Of a stretch of DNA of 64,000 nucleotides, positions 17,130 to 27,110 are shown in pieces. The number at the start of each line of letters is the position of its first letter. The stretch's first letter is position 1. Below the pieces are notes generated by a model, which saw nothing but the letters and a program-made list of their open reading frames with translations, had not been told where the DNA came from and did not search any database. The stretch is from Bradyrhizobium sp. 141 (GTDB taxonomy: Bacteria > Pseudomonadota > Alphaproteobacteria > Rhizobiales > Xanthobacteraceae): positions 1 through 64,000 of the forward strand of contig NZ_JADPKR010000048.1 in assembly GCF_023074055.1 (NCBI RefSeq). The letters are read 5' to 3'. A program made the position numbers and the translations under genes.

Positions 17130-17249
17130 ATGAGCAAAGAGACCCAAACCTCATTCGACGTGCAGGACGACCTCCGCACCGATTACGCCCTGATCGTTAC
17201 CGGCGTCGGGGCGGCTCTGGTTGCGCTGGTCTACCTCCTGCTGGTCTGA
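17130..17249 (+). CDS. Tiny single-pass membrane protein (39 aa)
   Basis: A 39-residue frame: a polar N-terminus (MSKETQTSFDVQDD), then a hydrophobic C-terminal helix of about 18 residues ending LVYLLLV. The polar-then-hydrophobic layout suggests a real small C-tail-anchored protein upstream of dnaB. No strong ribosome site is visible, which lowers confidence. Function unknown. Confidence 0.45.
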   Translation: MSKETQTSFDVQDDLRTDYALIVTGVGAALVALVYLLLV

Positions 17250-17541
17250 ACCGAGCCGAAAGCTCCCAGGGTTGCGTCAATTCGCGCGCTATCCGGTACG
17301 TCTGCGCGCCAATCCATTAGGTTCACGGCTTCAGGAATTTTCCATGGCGCGGTCGCGGCTGCTTCCAGGCCGCACCGGTTCCGCGAAAATCCGTCAAGCG
17401 CGGTGCGTGCTGCGACCGCCAATCATCCACCATTTTAACTGAGCGGTTGATAGCGGTCAGCTTTCGCTTCCGCTTTGCACCGAGGCGGCGCTTTATCCCG
17501 GCCCCGCATCCGCCCAAGAAAATTGCTAAGCACGTCCGACC
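17250..17541 (+). promoter_or_regulatory. Upstream region of dnaB
   Basis: About 290 bases with no supported gene. AT-richer sequence at about 17425-17455, including TTTTAACTGAG and TTGATA, may hold the dnaB promoter, but no convincing -35/-10 pair is seen. Confidence 0.25.
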
Positions 17542-19050
<1,509 letters not shown>

Positions 19051-19090
19051 GTTCCTTGAACCAGAACGGCCTCTTGCGTAAAACGGCGCC

Positions 19091-20374
19091 ATGACAATGG
19101 CGTCCGACCCGAAAATGAACCCGCAATCCGGCCTTCTCTCCGCGGAGGCCAATCAGGCCGCCGCGCTCGCAGCCTATGGCGGCGTGCTGACCGTCGATCT
19201 CGACGCCATCATCGCCAACTGGCGCAAGCTCGAGAAGACGGCGGTGCCGGCCGAGTGCTCGGCGGTGATCAAGGCCGACGCCTATGGCTGCGGCGCCGCC
19301 GAGGTCGCGCGTGCGCTGAGCAAGGCCGGCTGCAGGACCTTTTTCGTCGCCACGATCGACGAGGCGCGCAAGGTGCGCGCGGCCGTCCCGGAGCCCACGA
19401 TCTACGTGCTCGGCGGCTATTTCCAGAACACCGGCGAGCACTACGCCAAGATCAATTGCCGGCCGGTAATCGGCGATCTCAACGAGCTCGCGGAGTGGGA
19501 CGTGTTCTGCCGCCGCACCGGCTGGACCGGGGGCGCAGCGGTGCACATCGACACCGGCATGAACCGGCTTGGCCTTACACTATCGGAAGCGCAGGCCATC
19601 ATCCCCCGCATCAACGCTGGCGATCACGGCATCACGCTGGTGATGAGCCATCTGGTCTCCGCCGAGCAGCTCAACAGCCCGGTGAACGCCAAGCAGCTCG
19701 CGGCCTTCCGCGCTATCGCCAGCGAATTCTCCGGCGTGCCGGCGGCGCTCGCCAATTCCTCCGGCATCTTCCTCGGCGCGCCGTTCCAGTTCGACCTGGT
19801 GCGGCCGGGGGCTGCGCTCTACGGCGTCAACCCGACGCCGGAGGCCGACAATCCGATGCAGCCGGTGGTCGATCTCAAGGCGCGCATCGTGCAGACCCGC
19901 ACCATCGAGCGCGGCGAGAGCGTCGGCTATGGCGGCACCTGGACTGCGCGGCGGCCGACGAAACTGGCGATCATCGCAGTCGGTTATGCCGACGGCTATT
20001 TCCGCGCCGCCAGCTCCAATGACGGCACCCGCGGCGCCGAGGTCATCGTCGCCGGCAAGCGCTGCCCCGTCGCCGGCCGCGTCTCCATGGATCTCATCGC
20101 GATCGACATCACCGATCTGCCGCCGAATGCGGCGCGGCGCGGCCATATGGTGACGCTGCTCGGCGAGGGCATCACCGTCGATGAGCTCGCGCATCATTTC
20201 GGCACCATCGGCTACGAGGTGCTGACCAGCCTCGGGCACCGCTATGCCCGGCTCTACAAGGGCGGCAATGTGGAAGAGCCGCTGGTCAAGCCGGCTGCCG
20301 CGACCGGAGCCGAGCAGCCGCCCTCACCGCCGCCGGTCGAGCAGCCGCCGGCCCCGCCGCCGCTGCCGGGCTAG
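19091..20374 (+). CDS. alr: Alanine racemase
   Basis: PLP enzyme making D-alanine for peptidoglycan. 427 residues. PLP lysine is Lys61 in AVIKADAYGCG; the catalytic Tyr is in the VSYGGTW-type motif (here SVGYGGTWTA), and GRVSMDLIAIDIT is the conserved C-terminal barrel segment. The first 30 residues are non-conserved; MTMASDPK is the ATG used but start could be a little later. The tail after about 395 is Pro-rich and atypical. Downstream of dnaB as in other alphaproteobacteria. Confidence 0.96.
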   Translation: MTMASDPKMNPQSGLLSAEANQAAALAAYGGVLTVDLDAIIANWRKLEKTAVPAECSAVIKADAYGCGAAEVARALSKAGCRTFFVATIDEARKVRAAVPEPTIYVLGGYFQNTGEHYAKINCRPVIGDLNELAEWDVFCRRTGWTGGAAVHIDTGMNRLGLTLSEAQAIIPRINAGDHGITLVMSHLVSAEQLNSPVNAKQLAAFRAIASEFSGVPAALANSSGIFLGAPFQFDLVRPGAALYGVNPTPEADNPMQPVVDLKARIVQTRTIERGESVGYGGTWTARRPTKLAIIAVGYADGYFRAASSNDGTRGAEVIVAGKRCPVAGRVSMDLIAIDITDLPPNAARRGHMVTLLGEGITVDELAHHFGTIGYEVLTSLGHRYARLYKGGNVEEPLVKPAAATGAEQPPSPPPVEQPPAPPPLPG

Positions 20375-20442
20375 TCCCGATGAAGACTCTCGTCCCCCGC
20401 ACGCAGCGCAGTGCGCCGTGCGTCGCGGCGTAGTGCGCTGCA

Positions 20443-20496
20443 GAGCCGGGACCCATTTCTCTACATTGCGTCGTGCCGCCTTCTGGGTCCCGGCTC
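20443..20496. repeat. Dispersed palindromic repeat, GAGCCGGGACCCA type
   Basis: Inverted repeat with perfect 13-base arms (GAGCCGGGACCCA and TGGGTCCCGGCTC) 28 bases apart, followed by CGCGTCCGGGAC. It lies between convergent alr and a small secreted gene. Elements of this sequence are scattered in Bradyrhizobium and Rhodopseudomonas genomes; the family assignment is from memory. Confidence 0.65.
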
Positions 20497-20523
20497 GCGC
20501 TTCGCGCGTCCGGGACACGAGAC

Positions 20524-20745
20524 TTACTTCTTCTTCCTGCTGTCCAGCGTCGTCTTGCAGGTCGCGCTGAGCTGGTCGCGCTTGTCGTTGAGGCAGGCAA
20601 TGACCTTGCCGCCGCCGGGCGCGATGCCGGCGCAGAATTTGTCGTAATCTGCCTTGCACGCACCGCGCGGGTCCGGCGATTGTGCCGACGCGAGCCCGGA
20701 GAACGCGACAGCGACGACGATAGCGGCAAAGTTCAACTTGGACAT
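20524..20745 (-). CDS. Small secreted cysteine-rich protein
   Basis: 73 residues with a clear signal peptide (MSKLNFAAIVVAVAFSGLASAQ). The mature part has four cysteines in the pattern C-x(7)-C...C-x(11)-C (GACKADYDKFCAG ... IACLNDKRDQLSATC). This fits the cysteine-rich repeat seen in GLG1-like proteins and in many small rhizobial periplasmic proteins. The four cysteines should form two disulfides. Function unknown. Confidence 0.8.
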   Translation of the reverse strand: MSKLNFAAIVVAVAFSGLASAQSPDPRGACKADYDKFCAGIAPGGGKVIACLNDKRDQLSATCKTTLDSRKKK

Positions 20746-20785
20746 TGTATCTCCGGGTACGGAAGGCAGGAGCCGGTAGCTCTAC

Positions 20786-21556
20786 ATGAAGATCGCGACA
20801 TTCAACATCAACAACATCAACCGCCGCCTGCCCAATCTCTTGGCATGGCTGCGCGCGTCGAAGCCCGATGTCGTCGCGCTTCAGGAATTGAAGGCAAGTG
20901 ATGGCGAATTTCCGGCGGCCGCGATCGAAAAGGCCGGCTATGGCGCGGTATGGTGTGGACAGAAAACCTGGAACGGGGTCGCCATCCTCGCCCGCAAGGC
21001 CGAGCCCATTCTCACCCGCGACCGCTTGCCTGGACGAACTGGCGATCACGAAGCGCGCTACATCGAGGCCGCCGTGCGCGGCATCATCGTCACCAGCATC
21101 TATCTGCCCAACGGCAATCCGCAGCCGGGACCGAAATTCGACTACAAGCTCGACTGGTTCGCACGTCTCAGGCGCCACGCCAGGACCTTCATCAAGCAGG
21201 ATCTGCCAGTGGTGCTCGCCGGCGACTACAACGTCGCGCCTGATGAGATCGACATCTATCCGACGCGCTCATGGGACAAGGATGCGCTGATCCAGCCGAA
21301 GAGCCGCGCGGCTTTTGCCTCATTGGTCGAACAAGGCTGGTGCGATGCGATCCGCGAGCTGCATCCGGAGCAGCGCATCTACACGTTCTGGGACTACAAG
21401 CGAAACCGCTGGCCGCGCGATGCGGGCCTGCGGCTCGATCATCTCCTGCTCAGCCCTGCCCTTGCCTCACGGTTGGCCAAGGCGGGTGTCGATAAGCAGG
21501 TCCGCGGCGAGGATGGCGCCAGCGATCACGCGCCGACGTGGGTGGTGTTGAAATAG
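20786..21556 (+). CDS. xthA: Exodeoxyribonuclease III / AP endonuclease
   Basis: DNA repair enzyme that cuts at abasic sites, 256 residues. MKIATFNINNINRRL holds the metal-binding Asn, LQELK the Glu, and RYIEA the usual segment. GDYNVAPDEIDIY has the catalytic Asp and Asn, and SDHAPTWV at the end has the catalytic Asp-His. The DYKRNRWPRDAGLRLDHLL motif is typical of XthA. Transcribed away from the small secreted gene. Confidence 0.96.
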   Translation: MKIATFNINNINRRLPNLLAWLRASKPDVVALQELKASDGEFPAAAIEKAGYGAVWCGQKTWNGVAILARKAEPILTRDRLPGRTGDHEARYIEAAVRGIIVTSIYLPNGNPQPGPKFDYKLDWFARLRRHARTFIKQDLPVVLAGDYNVAPDEIDIYPTRSWDKDALIQPKSRAAFASLVEQGWCDAIRELHPEQRIYTFWDYKRNRWPRDAGLRLDHLLLSPALASRLAKAGVDKQVRGEDGASDHAPTWVVLK

Positions 21557-21572
21557 CGGCGATTTCCTAAGT

Positions 21573-22388
21573 TCATCGCCCGTAATATTCCTGCACCGTA
21601 TCCCATGCCGCCTTCTGCAGCAGCTGTGTCGTCTCGGCATCCAGCCCCATGACGTAGGCATTGCCGACCGGAGAACGTCCCGTCAGCGCGGCGAACGTCA
21701 CGCATGCCGCCAGATAGGTGCCCGCCGGACTGGGATGTCGCTTGTCCGGCGCGTAGAGATTGAGCTCCGGCTGGAGCTTGCGCACGCGCGCGAAGGCAAG
21801 GCCAGCAGGAATGACCAGCGCATCATTGGCATTGCCGGCCGTCGTATAGGCCTCGGCCAATGTCTCCGTCATCTCGGGCTTATCGGCATAGGCCCAAGAC
21901 ATGAACAGCACCGGCCGCATGCCGTGAGCGCGGACGATCTCGCTGTCCTTCCCGGCGAAGGTCGTGAACGCATCCTTCAATTGCGGATGGATCGGACATT
22001 GGCTGCAATCCATCATCACGACGGCGTCATACTGCCGGCCAGGCTTGTTGAAGATAACGTTGTTCTGCTCGTCGAAGGAATAGGCGCCGAGGCCGCCCGG
22101 CCGCAGCAGATTGTCCATATCGTGCCAGTCGAGGCCGGAGCCGCCGATAGTCACCATGGTGTTGCGATAGGCCGCCTTGTTGGCGGGATCGGCAGCCCGC
22201 TCCATGAAGGTGAGATGCCCGGGCATGCCGTTGTTATAGTAAAAGAAGCTGTTACCGACGAACAGCGCGGCCTTGGGAAAATCCGGTCCGAGCGAAGTCA
22301 CCTTCGGCTTCGTCTGCGCGTGGACATTGAAGCAGGCTGCAACGACGAGACACATTGCGAGCATCACTCGCGCAAAGAGACGCATCAT
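21573..22388 (-). CDS. Secreted SGNH-type hydrolase-like protein
   Basis: 271 residues with a signal peptide (MMRLFARVMLAMCLVVAACF); VAAC could also be a lipobox. ALFVGNSFFYYNNG resembles block I of SGNH hydrolases with GNS in place of GDS, MDCSQCPI lies mid-protein, and KRHPSPAGTYLAA near residue 218 fits the final D/K-x-x-H block. Such SGNH-like proteins cleave esters or act on polysaccharides; the substrate here is unknown. Its stop is 16 bases beyond the end of xthA on the other strand. Confidence 0.7.
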   Translation of the reverse strand: MMRLFARVMLAMCLVVAACFNVHAQTKPKVTSLGPDFPKAALFVGNSFFYYNNGMPGHLTFMERAADPANKAAYRNTMVTIGGSGLDWHDMDNLLRPGGLGAYSFDEQNNVIFNKPGRQYDAVVMMDCSQCPIHPQLKDAFTTFAGKDSEIVRAHGMRPVLFMSWAYADKPEMTETLAEAYTTAGNANDALVIPAGLAFARVRKLQPELNLYAPDKRHPSPAGTYLAACVTFAALTGRSPVGNAYVMGLDAETTQLLQKAAWDTVQEYYGR

Positions 22389-23048
22389 GGTTTCCTCCCC
22401 ATTTCCAGGGCCGGAACCAAATCAGTTTTTCAAAATGGCCTCAAGAGCACGAACGTGCAGCGGTCATGCGCCTAGCTCACCCCAAGTTCTTGCCGTCGAT
22501 GAGGTGCAGCGTATCACGCTGGAAAGCGCCTCCGTCACTTCGAAAACCGTCTCACCGCCATGACAAGCTTGCCGCTTGCGGGACAGTCCAAACAAAAACA
22601 TGAAAAACAACCCCATGCACAGTAGCCGACCACTGCCGGATCAATAAGTTGCGTATATTCCGAAATTGAGTTTGACTCGTCGGGCAAAACACTTGCAGGA
22701 TGTCACCATCGAAGAATTTCAGTGCGCCGCCGGCAGTACATCGACGGGAGGTCCTGTCGGTGCCTCAAGTCCAATAAAATCGCGCCGTTGAGATGCACGC
22801 TTCCCCCTCCTCTTTCTGGCTTCATGCCGCGTGATTTCGCGAATGCATTTTTGCATGCTGGCGCGCGCGACTTTAGTGGCGAGCCCAGCACTGCCCGCAA
22901 GACCTGTTCGTGACTGTTCGGCGCGGCCATCCAACCGTGGCGGCAGCTATCCGGAAGTCGCGAAAACGAGAGACTGGAGCCCGGAGGCCTGCTACAAGGT
23001 TGAGCCGCGGTGGTCCGGCAACCAGATGAACCGCGAAAGGGGCTGGGA
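22389..23048. other. Gene-poor intergenic region upstream of the AraC gene
   Basis: About 660 bases with no supported gene. Base composition is lower in GC than the neighbours. The notable element is the 22921-22975 motif, which recurs twice at 27425-27769. A short stretch (about 22470-22563) reads VLAVDEVQRITLESASV in one frame before a stop and may be a gene remnant, but this is weak. Confidence 0.5.
22921..22975 (+). promoter_or_regulatory. Candidate AraC-type operator or promoter motif, copy 1
   Basis: A stretch containing GTGGCGGC and TATCCGGA blocks then AAAACGAGAGACT, 74 bases before the AraC start. It matches 27425-27480 at 45 of 56 aligned positions and the inverted copy 27742-27769. 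Tandem half-sites of this kind are typical for AraC regulators; binding is inferred. Confidence 0.5.
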
Positions 23049-24080
23049 ATGCGCGAACCGACCGGAGGCCTTCTCAGCCGCTACGAAATATTTGCCAGCA
23101 AGAACCTGGACGAGACGTACGCTTTCATGGAGCGCGGGGCGCATTTCTTCGAAATGTCACCGCGCGATTCCGGCACACTCGACCTCGTTTCGCGTATGGT
23201 TTTTTTGCCCAACACCAACATGGGTCGCATCTACTATGGGTCTGCGGTTTTGGCGGGGGCCCGAGATCTTGGGCGGCCGGAGCGTTTCCTGATCAGCATT
23301 CCTCTGCGCGGCAGTTCCGAGTTTGCTAACAAAGCACGCAGTCTTGAATGCAGCCCGGCCCGCTCATTCGTCGTCTCCTCGACCGAAGAATATACCATGC
23401 GGTCAGCGGCCGAAAGCGACCGGTTAACGCTCCACATCACCAAAGCCGCCGTGATGACGCAGCTGGCAGCGTTGCTTGGCGACCAACCGGGACGAAGGCT
23501 GGAGTTTCTGCCAGAGCTCGACTTCGGCACGACGCATGGGCGCAGCCTGCGCCGCCAAGTGCATCTGGCCATCGCCGACCTGGACGAGGCGGGACCGGAG
23601 GGGGCCAGTCCCCTTATGCTGAATATGTACGAGCAACTCATTATCACGGGATTGCTGCTCAATCAGGCCAGCAACTACACTGCCGCCCTGAACCGCCTGG
23701 AAAACAAGAATGGGCCGGGGGATGTGAAGCGCGCCATCGATTTCATGGAGGCGCATTTGCATTTGCCGATTACGTTGGTGGATATTGCCAAGGCATCTGG
23801 CGTCCCTGGACGAACATTGCTCGAGCATTTCAAGGATCATCGCAGCGTCTCGCCGATGCGCTACTTGCGCAACGCCCGGCTTGCCAAAGCTCGCCAGGCA
23901 CTTTTGGGCACAGACTGCGCTGCAAGCGTTACCCAAATTGCAATGGAGTGGGGCTTCAGTCATTTGGGACGTTTCGCGATCGAGTATCGCAACCAATTTG
24001 GTGAAAGCCCGTCGAATACTTTGACACGCAGCCGGGCCGGCCGCCCGATCCCGCCCAAAAAACCCGCCAAGGGTCGATAG
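23049..24080 (+). CDS. AraC family transcriptional regulator
   Basis: 343 residues from the ATG at 23049 (after GGGGCTGGGA); an earlier ATG at 23010 is possible. Residues 1 to about 200 look like the cupin-like AraC-binding domain of the PF14525 type (GSAVLAGARD, SIPLRGSSEF, SLECSPARSFVVSS). The C-terminal double HTH runs from about 235: AIDFMEAHLHLPITLVDIAK then ASGVPGRTLLEHFKDH and TQIAMEWGFSHLGRFAIEYR, which ends FGESPSNTL. It lies 380 bases from an orphan peptide-type binding protein. The motif upstream may be its own target. Confidence 0.88.
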   Translation: MREPTGGLLSRYEIFASKNLDETYAFMERGAHFFEMSPRDSGTLDLVSRMVFLPNTNMGRIYYGSAVLAGARDLGRPERFLISIPLRGSSEFANKARSLECSPARSFVVSSTEEYTMRSAAESDRLTLHITKAAVMTQLAALLGDQPGRRLEFLPELDFGTTHGRSLRRQVHLAIADLDEAGPEGASPLMLNMYEQLIITGLLLNQASNYTAALNRLENKNGPGDVKRAIDFMEAHLHLPITLVDIAKASGVPGRTLLEHFKDHRSVSPMRYLRNARLAKARQALLGTDCAASVTQIAMEWGFSHLGRFAIEYRNQFGESPSNTLTRSRAGRPIPPKKPAKGR

Positions 24081-24461
24081 CGCCGCTTTAGAAGTCGGCC
24101 AGTCGCGTCCTGGTCTAATCCGCCAGGCAGAAAGGTTCAGCCCCCACTCCGCAGCCGCGCCACGAACGGGCTGCCCAGGCCAATTGAATCATCTGCTTGC
24201 GTCCTTACGCCGACGTGAACCGGGGGGCTTTCCATGCAGTCCGTGTTTAACGCTCCGCACAAAAGCCCCGCTAAAGGGCCTGTATCGGGGATTGGGTGGG
24301 CCGCGCTCGGGCGAGATCAGCGAAGAACAGTGGCGCGAAAAGCACAGGAGCGACGGACAAAACAGCCCGCGCGCCAGGGACAGCAAGGGGTGAAGAGCGT
24401 TCATTGTCCGGGATCTTACGTATACACACTTTTCAACTGGGATCTCTTCAGGAGACGTAGG
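24081..24461 (+). other. Region between the AraC gene and the binding protein gene
   Basis: About 380 bases. One frame stays open from 24234 into the binding-protein gene, but its N-terminal part is not signal-peptide-like, so I do not treat it as coding. A CCCCG-CGGGG pair at about 24269-24292 could form a weak hairpin. No promoter boxes are convincing. Confidence 0.4.
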
Positions 24462-26069
24462 ATGTTTCGGATTTCGCGCAGGAAACGTCTCGCCATCACA
24501 TTGAGTACCCTCCTGTCGGTCCTTGCATGCTCGCCACCGCTTAGTCTCGCGGCGTTCGCCGCCGGTAAGACCATCACGGCCGTGATGCATTCGGATCTGC
24601 GCATCCTCGATCCGATCTTCACCCCTGCCTACATCACGCGTGACCACGGCTACATGGTCTACGATACCCTTCTCGCAACCGACGCTAATTTCGATGTCCA
24701 GCCTCAGATGGCAGACTGGAAAATCTCCGACGACCGGCTCACCTACACCTTCACTCTGCGCGACGGGCTGAATTGGCACGACGGTACGCCAGTGACCGCA
24801 GAAGATTGCGTGGCGTCGCTCAAACGGTGGAGCAAGAGTGACGGGATGGGCCAGAGGCTGATGGATTCCGCCGCGAGCCTCGAGGCTACCGACGCGAAGA
24901 CAATCACGCTGAAGCTTAGGGAACCCTACGGGCTCGTGCTGCAATCGATCGCAAAGCAGTCGACGCTAGTGCCATTCATGATGCCCAAGCGGCTTGCCGA
25001 GACGCCACCGGACAAGCAGATTTCCGAGCAGATCGGGTCAGGCCCTTTCAAGTTCGTGCAAACCGAGTTTCGGCCAGGTGTAAAAGTCGCTTACGAAAAA
25101 AACGCCGCCTACGTGCCGCGCAAGGAGCCGCCGAGCGGGACCTCTGGCGGCAAGATAGTGAAGGTCGATCGCGTCGAGTGGATCACGATGCCTGACGCGC
25201 AGACTGCCATCTACGCCCTGCAGTCCAACGAAATCGATTTTGTAGAAAGTGCGCCCGTTGACCTGCTGCCAAGCCTTCAAAAGAACAACGATATAGAGAT
25301 CAGAACTCTGAACAAGGACGGCTTTCAGACATACGGACGTATGAACTTCCTGCTGCCGCCCTTTGACAAGGTCGAGATACGCCGTGCCGCGCTTCTGGCA
25401 ATCAATCAGAAGGACGTGCTGGACGCGCTGGTCGGAGATCCCAAAAACTATAAGATCTGTGGTGCAATCTTCATCTGCGATACGCCGCTCGCATCCGATG
25501 TCGGTTCAGCGAGTTTGGTCAAGGGCGATGGCATTTCGGAGGCGAAGAGCCGCTTGGCAGCAACCGGGTATGACGGCACACCGGTCGTCATCCTGGCACC
25601 CAATGAATGGATGCTGAAGCCGCAGCCAACCGTCGTTGCTCAACTGTTGCGCAAGGCAGGGTTCAACGTAGACTTGCAGGCGACTGACTGGCAAACAGTT
25701 GTGAGCCGTCGAAACAGCCAGAAGCCCGTCAATGAGGGCGGCTGGAACATGTTCTTCACGACCACGGCCGCTTCCGACATGATGAACCCCCTGGTCAACA
25801 ATGCAGTCAATACAAGGGGCAAGATAGGCGGTTGGTTTGGCTGGCCCGAGGACGCCAAGATCGAGCAACTCCGCGATGCGTATGCGCGCTCGTCATTGCC
25901 CAGCGAGCAGAAGAAGATCGCCGAGGAGATCCAGAAGGAAGTCTACGATCAAGTGATCTATATCCCGCTTGGGCAATATGTGAGACCGAGCGCTTGGCGG
26001 AAATCGCTTTCCGGTGTGCTCGATGGCCCCGCTACCCCGCTATTTTGGAATGTCGATAAGTCGAAGTGA
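24462..26069 (+). CDS. ABC transporter substrate-binding protein, DppA/OppA type (orphan)
   Basis: 535 residues from the ATG at 24462, after CAGGAGACG. Signal peptide MFRISRRKRLAITLSTLL... ends near AFAAG. The family 5 signature is clear: LRILDPIFTPAYITRDHGYMVYDTL, then FTLRDGLNWHDGTPVTAEDCVAS at about 110-130, and the closing YIPLGQYVRPSAWR. These periplasmic proteins capture peptides, sugars or other solutes for ABC import. No permease or ATPase gene lies nearby, so it either uses a transporter encoded elsewhere or senses its ligand. AraC upstream may regulate it. Confidence 0.9.
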   Translation: MFRISRRKRLAITLSTLLSVLACSPPLSLAAFAAGKTITAVMHSDLRILDPIFTPAYITRDHGYMVYDTLLATDANFDVQPQMADWKISDDRLTYTFTLRDGLNWHDGTPVTAEDCVASLKRWSKSDGMGQRLMDSAASLEATDAKTITLKLREPYGLVLQSIAKQSTLVPFMMPKRLAETPPDKQISEQIGSGPFKFVQTEFRPGVKVAYEKNAAYVPRKEPPSGTSGGKIVKVDRVEWITMPDAQTAIYALQSNEIDFVESAPVDLLPSLQKNNDIEIRTLNKDGFQTYGRMNFLLPPFDKVEIRRAALLAINQKDVLDALVGDPKNYKICGAIFICDTPLASDVGSASLVKGDGISEAKSRLAATGYDGTPVVILAPNEWMLKPQPTVVAQLLRKAGFNVDLQATDWQTVVSRRNSQKPVNEGGWNMFFTTTAASDMMNPLVNNAVNTRGKIGGWFGWPEDAKIEQLRDAYARSSLPSEQKKIAEEIQKEVYDQVIYIPLGQYVRPSAWRKSLSGVLDGPATPLFWNVDKSK

Positions 26070-26297
26070 TGAATGATCGCGCGTCTGTAGGAGTATGCAT
26101 CCCTGTGGCTTCGGCTCCTGCGACGCATCCGTGAAAACGGGTACGCGCGCCTCTTCTGCCTCCTACTCAGGCGTCCGCTCTTCCGCAAAAGCGACAAGGA
26201 ATTTAGCTAGACCGATCGCAAGGCTATGCTTCGCAAGCCAGAGTAGGAAGGCTGTTGTGGTACTTCGAGCCCTACCCCTTCCCTCAGCTTCAGCTGC
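26070..26297. other. Intergenic region, nothing recognised
   Basis: 228 bases between the binding-protein stop and the end of the small-ORF run. No gene, repeat or clear terminator is seen. Confidence 0.4.
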
Positions 26298-26495
26298 TCA
26301 ATCGCACAACAAGCATACCGTCTCAGGCCGGGAATTCGCGGTCTCAACTGCTGAAGCGCGTCCCCAGATTGCCAAGGCGACGATGTGAACGATGAGAAAT
26401 GCGGCTGCTACGGCCAACAGCCAACCCATTTCGCCTCGGGCCTGGGGGCGGCGGACCATCAATCTTCCTTGACCCGTCGAGCTGCCAACGGTCAT
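26298..26495 (-). CDS. Small single-pass membrane protein (65 aa)
   Basis: 65 residues. Its ATG overlaps the stop of the upstream small gene in an ATGA arrangement and has GGAGAACGGGA in front, which argues strongly for a real translated gene with coupling. A helix of about 20 residues (GWLLAVAAAFLIVHIVALAIW) spans about residues 24-44. The short tail ends with VCLLCD, two cysteines. A start at the internal ATG (26459) is the alternative. No family recognised. Confidence 0.65.
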   Translation of the reverse strand: MTVGSSTGQGRLMVRRPQARGEMGWLLAVAAAFLIVHIVALAIWGRASAVETANSRPETVCLLCD

Positions 26496-26689
26496 TCCCG
26501 TTCTCCGGAATCCTGTTTGAGTTCGTGTGTGAGCAGGTGCGCATACTGGCGCACGACGCGACTTGCGTGCCGCCGCCGCGACAAGTGTAACGCCGACATG
26601 ATGAAAGCGAAGATGCGACGCTTGTCCGGTTCGACCAGGCGACCATGAACCTTGGGGGCAGCTTCAGGTGGATAGGAGATGGTGCTCAT
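26492..26689 (-). CDS. Small basic hypothetical protein (65 aa)
   Basis: 65 residues, soluble. The C-terminal half is an amphipathic, Arg/His-rich helix (IMSALHLSRRRHASRVVRQYAHL). It resembles short rhizobial proteins with an LHxSRRxxAxRxxRxYxHL pattern, a resemblance from memory only. It begins 17 bases after the stop of the upstream 56-residue gene and its stop overlaps the start of the next gene by ATGA. No strong ribosome site of its own is seen. Confidence 0.6.
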   Translation of the reverse strand: MSTISYPPEAAPKVHGRLVEPDKRRIFAFIMSALHLSRRRHASRVVRQYAHLLTHELKQDSGERE

Positions 26690-26705
26690 TGTCCAAACCG
26701 ATCGG

Positions 26706-26876
26706 CTAGAAGAATCCGGCGCTGAGATCGAGCCCGTAAGTCGTCGACAAAAGCCAAACGAAGAGGACCGCTCCGCAGAACAACACGAGCTGTTTGAGCG
26801 CATAGGCCTGTAATGAAGATGCAGGAAATGCCCGGACAAGAGCGTTCGTAACGGCGGTGGTTGTAAGAGCTCGCAT
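26706..26876 (-). CDS. Small single-pass membrane protein (56 aa)
   Basis: 56 residues from an ATG preceded by CTGGAGATTATC. A C-terminal half forms one hydrophobic helix (QLVLFCGAVLFVWLLSTTYG), followed by a short polar end LDLSAGF F. Good ribosome site, coding-like composition and membership of a run of tiny same-strand genes support it. Function unknown. Confidence 0.65.
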   Translation of the reverse strand: MRALTTTAVTNALVRAFPASSLQAYALKQLVLFCGAVLFVWLLSTTYGLDLSAGFF

Positions 26877-26889
26877 GATAATCTCCAGG

Positions 26890-27027
26890 CTAGTGACCGG
26901 GCTTCAGCGAGCGTCGCGCCTCGTCGACGAGCTCGCAGTGCCGTTGCCGACGCCGGCGAATTTCTTTTTCCCAAAAGGCCCAGGTAAAACAGGCGCCAAG
27001 GCAAACTGAAATCAGATGAGCAGAAAT
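26890..27027 (-). CDS. Possible tiny membrane protein without an ATG start
   Basis: A frame ending at TAG (26890-26892) encodes a hydrophobic helix (HLISVCLGACFTWAFW) followed by a very basic, then acidic tail (EKEIRRRRQRHCELVDEARR). That layout looks like a real membrane protein and it ends 14 bases before the next gene. No ATG or GTG lies in the open part. The candidate starts are ATT at 27027 (GGGGGA upstream) or CTG at 27015. It may use a rare start, or be a degraded gene. Confidence 0.4.
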   Translation of the reverse strand: MSAHLISVCLGACFTWAFWEKEIRRRRQRHCELVDEARRSLKPGH

Positions 27028-27110
27028 GCAGATCCCCCGCGGTCTGGATCATGAATGCCCTATGCAAATAGACTCTCAGCTCCGTGCGAATGGGCGCAAC
27101 GCAGAATCGA

